A stretch of DNA of 11,960 bases, taken from Caulobacteraceae bacterium. GTDB lineage: Bacteria > Pseudomonadota > Alphaproteobacteria > Caulobacterales > Caulobacteraceae. Below, piece after piece: positions 5,666 through 11,960 of this stretch (position 1 is the stretch's first letter; every line of letters starts with the position of its first letter). Both the position numbers and the translations under genes were made by a program. The DNA lies in contig SDZP01000072.1 in NCBI GenBank assembly GCA_004144935.1, forward strand, positions 1 to 11,960, given 5' to 3'. A model generated the notes under the pieces. That model had not been told where the DNA came from, did not search any database, and saw only the letters and a list, made by a program, of their open reading frames with translations.

Positions 5666-6979
5666 ATGAGTGAGCCCCTGGACGGAGATGTGCAGCCTGT
5701 CAGCACGCCCGACGACCTTCCCACCCGGGAGGCCGCCTTCCATGCCTTCGTCGACGCCAACCTGAAGCGTAACTACATCGGCAACTTCGTGCACGGCATG
5801 CTGGGCATGACCGGCTTCCGGCTGATCAACGCGCCGACCTTCATGCCGGCCTACCTGCACCTGATCAGCGGCTCCAACACCATCGTCGGGCTGGGACTGG
5901 CGCTGCAGCAGGTCGGCGGCATCGTCTCGCCGCTCGTCGCCGGGGCGAAGATGGAGCACCGGCCGAAGATCATGCCCTCGGCGGTGGTGCTGGGCAGTCT
6001 TGGCCGGATGGCCATCCTCGGCATGGCCCTGGCCGGCTGGTTCCTGAGCGGCAACGCCCAGGTCGCCACCCTGCTGCTGTTCCTGTTCCTGTTCGGGGTG
6101 TTCATGGGGGCCCAGCGGGTGGCCTTCACCCTGCTGATGTCGAAGGTCATCCCCCTGCGCCTGCGCGGGCGGCTGCAGGCCTGGCGCAACGCCGTGGGCG
6201 GGCTGATCGCGGCGGTGCTGGCCTATGTCTCGGGCAAGTACCTGATCGAGACCAATGTCCTGGGCAACGGCTACTCCACGACCTTCGTCCTGGCCTTCCT
6301 GCTGACCAGCGCGGGACTGTGGTTCCTGCAGCAGCAGATCCGCGAGCCGGCGCCGCCGACCATCCGCGAGCCGGCCCGGATGCGCGACCGGATGAAGGAC
6401 ATACCCGGCCTGATTGCCGCCGACCCGGCCTATCGCTGGTTCCTGGTCGTGCAGATGCTGGCCACCTCGGCCCGGATCGCGACGCCCTTCTACATCCTGC
6501 ATGTGGGGGTGACGATGCACCTCGACGGGGCGACCCTTGGGCTGCTGTCGCTGGCCTTCCTGGGGGCCGACACGGTCAGCAACATCGTCTGGGGCTATCT
6601 GGGCGACCGCTCCGGGTTTCGGGTGGTGCTGCTGCTGTCCATCGCCGGCTGGATCGCCGCGACCGTGGCGCTGATGACCCTGGCCACGCCGGTGGCGGTG
6701 TTCTTCTCCTTCTTCGGCCTCGGCGCCGCCCAGGCCGGCTACATGATGGCCAGCCAGACGATGATCCTGGAATTCGGCCACCGCGACGACCTGCCGATGC
6801 GGATCGGCATCTCGGCGACGGCCGAGGGGGTGACCGCCACCTTGGGGCCGCTGATCGGCGGGGCGGTGGCCGACCTCATGGGCTATGGCGTGGTCTTCGG
6901 CGCCTCGCTCGGCCTGCTGGGGGCGGCGCTGTTGCTGCTGGTGGTCGCCGTCCACGACCCGCGGAAGGCCAGGCCATGA
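5666..6979 (+). CDS. MFS transporter
   Basis: A 437-residue inner-membrane protein with about 12 hydrophobic segments, roughly at 40-63, 71-94, 103-128, 133-158, 173-190, 203-221, 257-280, 289-311, 319-337, 341-366, 380-405 and 408-429. A cytoplasmic loop GYLGDRSGFRV (310-320) between segments 8 and 9 matches the MFS loop motif, and a charged central loop (about 224-256) separates the two halves. The N-terminal 35 residues are soluble. The substrate is not known; its position directly after an acyl-CoA ligase suggests import of the ligase's acid. ATG 5666 has only a weak upstream ribosome site; a short ORF (5617-5673) ends across it and might couple translation. Its TGA overlaps the next gene's ATG in ATGA, a typical co-translated arrangement. 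Confidence 0.9.
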   Translation: MSEPLDGDVQPVSTPDDLPTREAAFHAFVDANLKRNYIGNFVHGMLGMTGFRLINAPTFMPAYLHLISGSNTIVGLGLALQQVGGIVSPLVAGAKMEHRPKIMPSAVVLGSLGRMAILGMALAGWFLSGNAQVATLLLFLFLFGVFMGAQRVAFTLLMSKVIPLRLRGRLQAWRNAVGGLIAAVLAYVSGKYLIETNVLGNGYSTTFVLAFLLTSAGLWFLQQQIREPAPPTIREPARMRDRMKDIPGLIAADPAYRWFLVVQMLATSARIATPFYILHVGVTMHLDGATLGLLSLAFLGADTVSNIVWGYLGDRSGFRVVLLLSIAGWIAATVALMTLATPVAVFFSFFGLGAAQAGYMMASQTMILEFGHRDDLPMRIGISATAEGVTATLGPLIGGAVADLMGYGVVFGASLGLLGAALLLLVVAVHDPRKARP

Positions 6980-7617
6980 GCGCTCCCCCCGTCACCGTGC
7001 TGACCGCCACGCCGGAGGAGGAGGCCGCCATCCGCCAGGCGGTGCGCACCGCCGACCCCGCGCTGATTTCGCCGGGCGCCCGGGTGGCCGGTCCAGAGCA
7101 CATCGCCGGTCTGGTCGAGCTGTTGTCGGACGAGACGGTGTCGGGGCCGATCTACGACATTCCCCGCCCGATCGATGCGGGGCGGATCGGGGCCTGGGTC
7201 GCCCGGTCGCGGCGGCTGCGCGAGGCCGGCGAGGCCCTGCTGACCGTCACCCTCGACCAGAACGGCAAGGTCGCCGCCTATTCGCGTTTCACCGTCTGGC
7301 CGGAGCGGTCGTCGGCCGAGCTGGCCGGCGCCCAGCGGGCCGACCGCCAGAACAGCGGCCACGGGACCGAAGGGGCGGCGCGGTCGTTCGGCTTCATGTT
7401 CGAGGTGCTGGGGGTGCGGCTGGTGGGGCTGACCGCGGCGACCGACAACATTCGCTCGGCCCGGGTCATCGAGGCGGCCGGGTTCACGCCGATGGGCGAG
7501 CGGCTGAGCCGCCTGCCGGACGGCGGTTCGCGGCCATCACTCTATTGGGAGATGACGCGCGAGGATTGGCTGACGTCACGGCGCCTGTTCAATGTGGGCG
7601 ACAACGACAAGACCTGA
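6976..7617 (+). CDS. GNAT family N-acetyltransferase
   Basis: A 213-residue protein whose C-terminal half has the GNAT fold signature. RQNSGHGTEGAARSF (124-138) corresponds to the acetyl-CoA pyrophosphate-binding RxxGxG/A loop, followed by GVRLVGLTAATDNIRSARVIEAAGFTPMGE, where Asn158 and the Ser-Ala-x-x-x-x-Glu-x-x-GF pattern match the usual motif B end. The N-terminal 90 residues are less conserved and could recognise the acceptor. The acceptor (small molecule or protein Lys/N-terminus) is unknown. Its ATG overlaps the MFS stop by 4 nt, and its stop lies 12 nt before the aldehyde dehydrogenase, so it is firmly inside the operon. It may detoxify a pathway intermediate, or acetylate and regulate the acyl-CoA ligase as seen for some ANL enzymes; both are inference. 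Confidence 0.82.
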   Translation: MSAPPVTVLTATPEEEAAIRQAVRTADPALISPGARVAGPEHIAGLVELLSDETVSGPIYDIPRPIDAGRIGAWVARSRRLREAGEALLTVTLDQNGKVAAYSRFTVWPERSSAELAGAQRADRQNSGHGTEGAARSFGFMFEVLGVRLVGLTAATDNIRSARVIEAAGFTPMGERLSRLPDGGSRPSLYWEMTREDWLTSRRLFNVGDNDKT

Positions 7618-7629
7618 CGGGAGAGACCC

Positions 7630-9066
7630 ATGCGGTTCGACGGCGATTACACCATGACCATCGGCGGCAAGGGCGTCGCCGGCGCTTCCAGCTTCGATGT
7701 GCTCAACCCCGCCAACGAGCAGGTCATCGGCCAGGCGCCGGACGCCAGCCGCGAACAGCTGGACGAGGCGGTCGCCGCCGCCCGCAAGGCCTTCCCGGCC
7801 TGGGCCGCAACCCCAATCGCCAAGCGCAAGGAGCTCCTGCTGGCCATGGCCGGGGTCATCGCCGGCAACGGCGAGGAACTGAAGCGCCTGCTGACCAGCG
7901 AACAGGGCAAGCCGCATGGCGACGCCTTTGGCGACGTGATGGGCGGCGCCTTCTGGCTGCAGGCCACCGCCAGCCTCGACCTGCCGGTGACGGTGGTCGA
8001 GGACACGGCCGAGCGCCGGGGCGAGACCCGCCATGTGCCGATCGGCGTGGTCGGGGCCATCGCGCCCTGGAACTTCCCCGTCATCCTGGCCATGTTCAAG
8101 CTGGCCCCGGCCCTGCTGGCCGGCAACACGGTGGTGCTGAAGCCCTCGCCGTTCACCCCGCTGACCACCCTGAAGATCGGCGAACTGCTGCGCGAGGTGC
8201 TGCCGCCCGGCGTGCTCAACATTGTCACCGGCGGCGACGCCCTCGGCCCCTGGATGACCAGCCACCCGGGCATCGACAAGGTCAGCTTCACCGGCTCGAC
8301 CCAGACCGGCCGCAAGGTGATGGAGAGCGCCGCCTCGACCCTCAAGCGGGTGACCCTGGAGCTGGGCGGCAACGACGCCGCCATCGTCATGCCCGACGTC
8401 GATGTGGCGGCGGTGGCCGAACAGCTGTTCTGGGCCGCCTTCCGCAACACCGGCCAGATCTGCATCGCCACCAAGCGGATGTACGTCCACAAGGACATCT
8501 ACGAGCCGCTGAAGGAGGCGCTGGTCGCCTATGCCGCGACGGTGAAGATGGGCGACGGGGCCGAGCAGGGCACCCAGATGGGCCCGATTCAGAACAAGCT
8601 GCAGTACGCCCGGGTGCTGGACCTGATCGCCGACGCCAAGGCCAAAGGATACAAGTTCCTGGTCGGCGGGGAGACCAGCACCGCGCCCGGCTACTTCGTG
8701 CCGGTGACCATCATCGACAACCCGCCGGAAGATTCCCGCATCGTTCAGGAAGAGCAGTTCGGCCCGGTGCTGCCGCTCTTGAAGTTCGACGACCTGGACG
8801 AGGTGATCGGCCGGGCCAACGCCTCCGACTACGGCCTGGGCGGTTCGGTCTGGTCGGCGGACGAGGACAAGGCGCTGGAGATCGCCTCCCGCCTGGCGAC
8901 CGGGACGGTTTGGATCAACGAGAGCCAGCACCTGTCGCCGCTGGCGGCCTTCGGCGGCCACAAGCAGTCGGGCGTCGGGGTCGAGGGGGCCCTGGAAGGC
9001 CTGCTGGAATACACCAACACCCAGACGGTGTTCGTGAAGAAGAAGGCCGTGGCGGTGGTGGTCTAG
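7630..9066 (+). CDS. NAD(P)-dependent aldehyde dehydrogenase
   Basis: A 478-residue aldehyde dehydrogenase that oxidises an aldehyde to its acid in the cytoplasm. All key residues are present: Asn148 in APWNFP, Lys171 in VLKPSPFTP for cofactor binding, the Rossmann turn FTGSTQTGR (220-228), general base Glu244 in LELGGN, nucleophile Cys278 in NTGQIC, the EEQFGPVLP motif (374-382) and the C-terminal FGGHKQSG (441-448). Length is typical. By memory it looks closest to the AldA-like group of broad-specificity enzymes, but the substrate is not determined. GGGAGA (7619-7624) lies 5 nt before the ATG. As the last gene of the ligase-MFS-GNAT unit, it probably supplies an acid from an aldehyde to the ligase, or removes an aldehyde by-product. 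Confidence 0.95.
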   Translation: MRFDGDYTMTIGGKGVAGASSFDVLNPANEQVIGQAPDASREQLDEAVAAARKAFPAWAATPIAKRKELLLAMAGVIAGNGEELKRLLTSEQGKPHGDAFGDVMGGAFWLQATASLDLPVTVVEDTAERRGETRHVPIGVVGAIAPWNFPVILAMFKLAPALLAGNTVVLKPSPFTPLTTLKIGELLREVLPPGVLNIVTGGDALGPWMTSHPGIDKVSFTGSTQTGRKVMESAASTLKRVTLELGGNDAAIVMPDVDVAAVAEQLFWAAFRNTGQICIATKRMYVHKDIYEPLKEALVAYAATVKMGDGAEQGTQMGPIQNKLQYARVLDLIADAKAKGYKFLVGGETSTAPGYFVPVTIIDNPPEDSRIVQEEQFGPVLPLLKFDDLDEVIGRANASDYGLGGSVWSADEDKALEIASRLATGTVWINESQHLSPLAAFGGHKQSGVGVEGALEGLLEYTNTQTVFVKKKAVAVVV

Positions 9067-9093
9067 CGGCGGAGAGAGCCCTCTCTCCACCGC
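9066..9093 (+). terminator. Terminator-like hairpin after the aldehyde dehydrogenase
   Basis: GGAGAGAG (9071-9078) and CTCTCTCC (9081-9088) form a perfect 8-bp stem directly after the stop codon, extended by GCGG/CCGC (9066-9069 with 9090-9093) across one mismatch. No T-run follows, so it is not a classical intrinsic terminator, but it could protect the 3' end or help Rho-independent pausing at the end of the four-gene unit. Confidence 0.45.
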
Positions 9094-9262
9094 TCATGCC
9101 AGCGAATGCCCGGACCCATTTCGTAAGGCGCGATCTCAGGGATGAACCGTCAACCCGCTTTGGCGACGTCCTTAGAGGCAACGTTTGAGCGTTGCTCATC
9201 GAGTTAGATCGGACAGCGTCGAGCCCTACGAAATGGGCTCCGGCATTCGCCGGGGTGAGCGG
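9090..9262. repeat. Inverted pair of REP-like 40-bp arms (BIME- or MITE-like element)
   Basis: The left arm 9090-9129 and the right arm 9223-9262 are near-perfect inverted copies of each other over 40 bp, differing by about four substitutions and two single-base gaps. The shared core includes CCGCTCA, GCGAATGCC and CCCATTTCGTA (left-arm sense). The right arm also holds its own small hairpin CCGGC-ATTC-GCCGG (9241-9254 region). The 93-bp interior has no gene and contains a 6-bp hairpin GCAACG/CGTTGC (9178-9195). The element fills the gap between two convergent transcription units, a favoured site for REP/BIME repeats. It may be a dispersed repeat mobilised in trans, a terminator, or both. Confidence 0.65.
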
Positions 9263-9266
9263 ATTT

Positions 9267-9284
9267 GGGGGGGCCTAGTCCCCC
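9267..9284 (-). terminator. Weak G/C hairpin over the stop of the secreted-protein gene
   Basis: On the minus strand GGGGG (9284-9280) can pair with the C-run at 9273-9267 around the TAG stop, followed by AAAT rather than a U-run. It may slow polymerase at the end of the minus-strand unit, but support is only the short inverted runs. Confidence 0.2.
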
Positions 9285-9781
9285 ACTGACCAGGTCACCG
9301 TGACATTGGCCCGGCCGCCCGGTCCGACGCCGAACGCGTTGAGCTGTAGCCTCGCCCCTGGCGCCTTCCAGAAGGTTTCGGCATAGGGCCGGCCGTCCTT
9401 GTTCGTCCTGGTTGTCGGCGCCCCGTCGGATTTGAAACCGTTCGCTCTAGCCCAGGCGGCGATCGCGGCGGGGACGGGCTCGGCCAGGGCCGGGGGTCCG
9501 TCGAGGGCGATGGTGCAGCGGCGGGCGAACGGGGCTTCGGCCGTGGCGGCGATGGCGAAGATGTCGACGCCGGGGTCTCGGCGAACGAGCGTCCCGAAAT
9601 AGTCCTTGATGCCCAGCTCGCCAGCCGCCGCCTGATAGCCCTCATAGTCCCTGCCCTTGACGTAGACCCGGCAGGCCTGGTCGAGCGCCTCGACCACGGC
9701 CGAGGCGCCGGGCGGTTCGGCGGCGACGGCCGGGGCGGCGAAGACCAGGAGGGCGAAGGGGACGATGAAAGACCGGCGCAT
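9275..9781 (-). CDS. Small secreted protein of unknown function
   Basis: A 168-residue protein with a clear Sec signal peptide: MRRSF, a hydrophobic stretch IVPFALLVFAAPAVA, and a likely cleavage after AVAA near residue 21. The mature part of about 147 residues has two cysteines (Cys37 and Cys89) that could form a disulfide in the periplasm, and a C-terminal stretch with alternating hydrophobic residues (LQLNAFGVG, ANVTVTWSV) suggesting beta strands. I do not recognise the family. ATG 9781 is chosen since it opens the signal peptide and has GGAG (9793-9790) 8 nt upstream; upstream in-frame codons would add 19 basic residues. It lies 82 nt downstream of the TonB-dependent receptor gene on the same strand, so it may be co-transcribed. 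Its ribosome site is buried in a strong hairpin. Confidence 0.8.
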   Translation of the reverse strand: MRRSFIVPFALLVFAAPAVAAEPPGASAVVEALDQACRVYVKGRDYEGYQAAAGELGIKDYFGTLVRRDPGVDIFAIAATAEAPFARRCTIALDGPPALAEPVPAAIAAWARANGFKSDGAPTTRTNKDGRPYAETFWKAPGARLQLNAFGVGPGGRANVTVTWSVGD

Positions 9782-9786
9782 GGCGG

Positions 9787-9816
9787 GGACTCCGAAAGCT
9801 GGGGCTTTCAGAGTCC
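9787..9816 (-). promoter_or_regulatory. 13-bp hairpin sequestering the ribosome site of the secreted-protein gene
   Basis: On the minus strand GGACTCTGAAAGC (9816-9804), loop CCCA, and GCTTTCGGAGTCC (9799-9787) form a 13-bp stem. The only non-Watson-Crick position is a G-U wobble in the minus-strand RNA, whereas it would be a C-A mismatch in plus-strand RNA, so the structure favours the minus-strand transcript. The GGAG ribosome site (9793-9790) is inside the 3' arm. The hairpin is also about 48 nt after the receptor stop, so it could instead be a terminator or processing site, though no U-run follows. Confidence 0.55.
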
Positions 9817-9863
9817 GTCGCCGGCCGTGATGCGTCATCCCTGAAATCGGGGGGAGGCGGGCC

Positions 9864-11960
9864 CTAGAAAGTGCGGCCGATCTTCAGGCCGATGGTCCGG
9901 GGCTTGTTTGCCGTCACGTAGACCGCCCCGCCGCAGACCGCCTCGGCGCATTGGGTGAAGCGGCTGAGGTTGGCGCGCTCGTCGAACAGGTTCTTGACAT
10001 AGACCTGCAGGCTCCAGTCGCCGGGGCTGAGGCCGACACTGAAGTCGAAGGTCTGCCAGGACTGCGACTTGCCGAGGATGTCGCGCTCCGCCAGGCGCAG
10101 GTCCGAATAGCTGCTGGTCTGGCCGACCCAGCTGGCCTGCATGTAGCCGTCCATGTCGGCCAGGACGAAGTCGCGGCGCAGGGTCAGGTTGCCCTTGAAC
10201 TGCGGGGTCACCGGCAGTTCGGTGCCGGACGGGGCCTGGGGCGGATCGGGGGCGAGGATCGACGGGCAGTCGGTGATCGGGTTGCCCTGCGCGTCGGTGA
10301 CGCCGCAGTAGTTGTCGGTCAGTTCGGTGTGGGTGTAGGCGGCGCCGCCCGACAGGGTCCAGTCGGGGGTGATGCGCCAGACCAGATCGGTCTCGACCCC
10401 GTAGATCTCGGCGTTGGCGGCGTTCTTGATCTCGGTCAGGCCGTTGGCCCCGAGGATGGAGAACTGGAAGTCCTCCCACTCCTCCAGGAAGACCGCCCCG
10501 TTCCAGCGCAGGGAGCCCTCCATCCAGCTGGTCTTCCAGCCAGCCTCGTAGTTGGTCAGGAAGTCGGACTGGTAGGGCGGCAGGGTGGCGCGGCGGTTGA
10601 TGCCGCCCGGCCGGTAGCCGGTCGACCAGGTGCCGTAGACCATGCGGTCGTCGTCGATCTTCCAGGTCAGGTTGAGGCGATGGGTATAGCCGTCTTCCTC
10701 GGTCGACTTGTTGACGTTGGTGCAGGGGGCCTTGGGCGTGATCGGCGGGCCGAAACAGGCCGCCTCGCCGTTGCTGGAGTAGCCGGCCGCGAAGCCGAAG
10801 AAGCCCTTCAGGCTGTTCTCCGCCTTGAAGGCGCGAAGGCCGCCGGTGACGGTGACCGAGGGCACGATATCGAAGCTGATCTCGCCGAAGATGGCGGAGT
10901 CGGTGTCCTCGCGCTGCTGGGCGGTCAGCCAGAGGGTGTCCTCCCGCCCGGTGATGCTGATCTGCGAGCCGAGCCCGTCGATCTTGTACTGCTGCAGGAT
11001 GTCGTGGACCTGGTTCTGGTAGAAGACGCCGGCCACGAAGCGCAGGCGCTGGTCGGACGGCGAGGCGATGCGCAGTTCGTGGGTCTGGCGCTCGTAGCCG
11101 TCGGTGGCGTTGATGTACTGGGTCGGGTCGATGACGTTGTTGTTGTCGTCCACCCAGGTGTAGGCATAGAGGCTGTCGTAGAAGAAGCTGTAGTCGCTGT
11201 AGTCGGACTCGGTTTCCACGTCCCGCTTCAGGTAGGAGCCGGCGTACACCACGTCGAACATGGCCAGCTTGCCCTCGACGGTCAGGGCCGCCTGGTACCA
11301 CTGGTCCTCGGCCCCCTCAGGGCGGAAACGGGTCTGGGCGAGGTCGTCGACCGCCGGATTGAAGGCGAAGTTGCCGTTGCTCTCCTGCCGCTGGCCCATC
11401 AGCTGCGGGGTCAGGGTCCAGTCGTCGTTGAGGTCGATCTTCAGGGCCATGCGGGCCCCGATGGTGTCGACGTCGTTGTAGTTTTCCTCGACGAAGCGGT
11501 CATTGTTGATGGTGATGCCGGCGGTCGGATAGGTGCGGGTGGCGGCGATGTTGTCGATGTAGCCGGCGTCGTGCACGTACCAGCCGACCAGGCGGGCGGC
11601 GATGCGGTCGCTGATCGGGATGTTGACGTAGCCCTCGGCCGAATAGCCCTCGTCGCCGTGGGCGACGATGTTGGTTTCGACGTCGACGGCGCCCTCGAAG
11701 ACGCCGATCTCCGGCTTGTTGGTGATGATGCGGATGGTGCCGGCCTGGGAGCTGGCGCCGTAGAGGGTGCCCTGCGGCCCGGCCAGGGCCTCGACCCGGG
11801 CGATGTCGTAGATGTGGATATCCAGGGCGCCCTGGATGGTGGTGATCGGCTGTTCGTCCAGATAGATGCCGACGCTGGGCAGGGAGCCGGAGTGGTTGCC
11901 GTCGCCGCCGCTGGCGACGCCGCGCATGTAGACGCTGCCGAAGCCGGGGCCGTTGGGGGT
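9864..11960 (-). CDS. TonB-dependent outer-membrane receptor (5' end outside window)
   Basis: The visible 698 residues are the C-terminal part of a TonB-dependent receptor that imports a substrate across the outer membrane with energy from TonB-ExbBD. The start, signal peptide and TonB box lie beyond the right edge. The plug domain is recognisable in FGSVYMRGVAS, SVGIYLDEQPI, IARVEALAGPQGTLYGASSQAG and TIRIITNKP. The rest is a beta barrel rich in aromatic and Asp/Asn residues, with the terminal strand PRTIGLKIGRTF ending in Phe as required for BAM-mediated insertion, and VKNLFDERANLSRFT before it. Cysteine pairs (ACFGPPITPKAPC, YCGVTDAQGNPITDC, QCAEAVC) probably form extracellular-loop disulfides. 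The family style is that of Caulobacteraceae receptors for plant-derived or other organic molecules rather than clearly siderophores; the ligand is unknown. The small secreted-protein gene follows after 82 nt. Confidence 0.93.
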   Translation of the reverse strand, partial: TPNGPGFGSVYMRGVASGGDGNHSGSLPSVGIYLDEQPITTIQGALDIHIYDIARVEALAGPQGTLYGASSQAGTIRIITNKPEIGVFEGAVDVETNIVAHGDEGYSAEGYVNIPISDRIAARLVGWYVHDAGYIDNIAATRTYPTAGITINNDRFVEENYNDVDTIGARMALKIDLNDDWTLTPQLMGQRQESNGNFAFNPAVDDLAQTRFRPEGAEDQWYQAALTVEGKLAMFDVVYAGSYLKRDVETESDYSDYSFFYDSLYAYTWVDDNNNVIDPTQYINATDGYERQTHELRIASPSDQRLRFVAGVFYQNQVHDILQQYKIDGLGSQISITGREDTLWLTAQQREDTDSAIFGEISFDIVPSVTVTGGLRAFKAENSLKGFFGFAAGYSSNGEAACFGPPITPKAPCTNVNKSTEEDGYTHRLNLTWKIDDDRMVYGTWSTGYRPGGINRRATLPPYQSDFLTNYEAGWKTSWMEGSLRWNGAVFLEEWEDFQFSILGANGLTEIKNAANAEIYGVETDLVWRITPDWTLSGGAAYTHTELTDNYCGVTDAQGNPITDCPSILAPDPPQAPSGTELPVTPQFKGNLTLRRDFVLADMDGYMQASWVGQTSSYSDLRLAERDILGKSQSWQTFDFSVGLSPGDWSLQVYVKNLFDERANLSRFTQCAEAVCGGAVYVTANKPRTIGLKIGRTF

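Noticed and set aside
5579..6955. 458-residue minus-strand frame opposite the MFS transporter
   Set aside because: Its Gln/His/Arg/Gly-rich repetitive composition is the expected reverse reading of hydrophobic, GC-rich codons of a transporter.
7576..9090. 504-residue minus-strand frame opposite the aldehyde dehydrogenase
   Set aside because: It has no recognisable domain and the opposite strand carries a complete aldehyde dehydrogenase; again a GC-rich antisense shadow.
6885..9188. 767-residue plus-strand frame across GNAT and aldehyde dehydrogenase
   Set aside because: It is out of frame with both genes and consists of Arg/Gly/Ala-rich shadow sequence.

Overview
This is a GC-rich window, with genes tightly packed on both strands, GC-rich third codon positions and frequent long antisense open frames. 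Protein style points to an alphaproteobacterium, most likely of the Caulobacteraceae (Caulobacter/Phenylobacterium type). The clues are the large TonB-dependent receptor, the Tat-exported arylesterase-type hydrolase, the many acyl-CoA and aldehyde enzymes, and a REP-like palindromic element. The family-level placement is inference. No rRNA, tRNA, CRISPR array, transposase or phage gene was seen.

Layout. (1) 104-2205, plus strand: an enoyl-CoA hydratase/isomerase followed after 32 nt by a dienelactone hydrolase whose frame runs without a stop into a 185-residue module of unknown function. (2) 2202-3848, minus strand: a Tat-exported alpha/beta hydrolase followed by queC (7-deazaguanine synthesis). 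The stop codons of queC and of the dienelactone hydrolase fusion overlap tail to tail. (3) 3849-4025: a divergent promoter region with two inverted repeats. (4) 4026-9066, plus strand: a compact run of acyl-CoA ligase, 12-segment MFS transporter, GNAT acetyltransferase and aldehyde dehydrogenase, with gaps of 56, -4 and 12 nt. (5) 9067-9274: a convergent intergenic region with a terminator-like hairpin and a pair of 40-bp inverted REP-like arms. (6) 9275-11960, minus strand: a small secreted protein lying downstream of a TonB-dependent receptor that is cut by the right window edge.

How the genes may work together. Ligase, MFS and aldehyde dehydrogenase in one transcription unit, with a crotonase, a dienelactone hydrolase and an outer-membrane receptor nearby, fit uptake, CoA-activation and oxidation of an organic acid or aldehyde such as an aromatic or terpenoid compound. 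The substrate cannot be read from the sequence. Most genes are ordinary members of known families. The parts that deserve attention are the dienelactone hydrolase fusion and its unknown module, the ribosome-site hairpin before the secreted protein, and the palindromic element at 9090-9262. I did not find clear evidence of a wholly new system.
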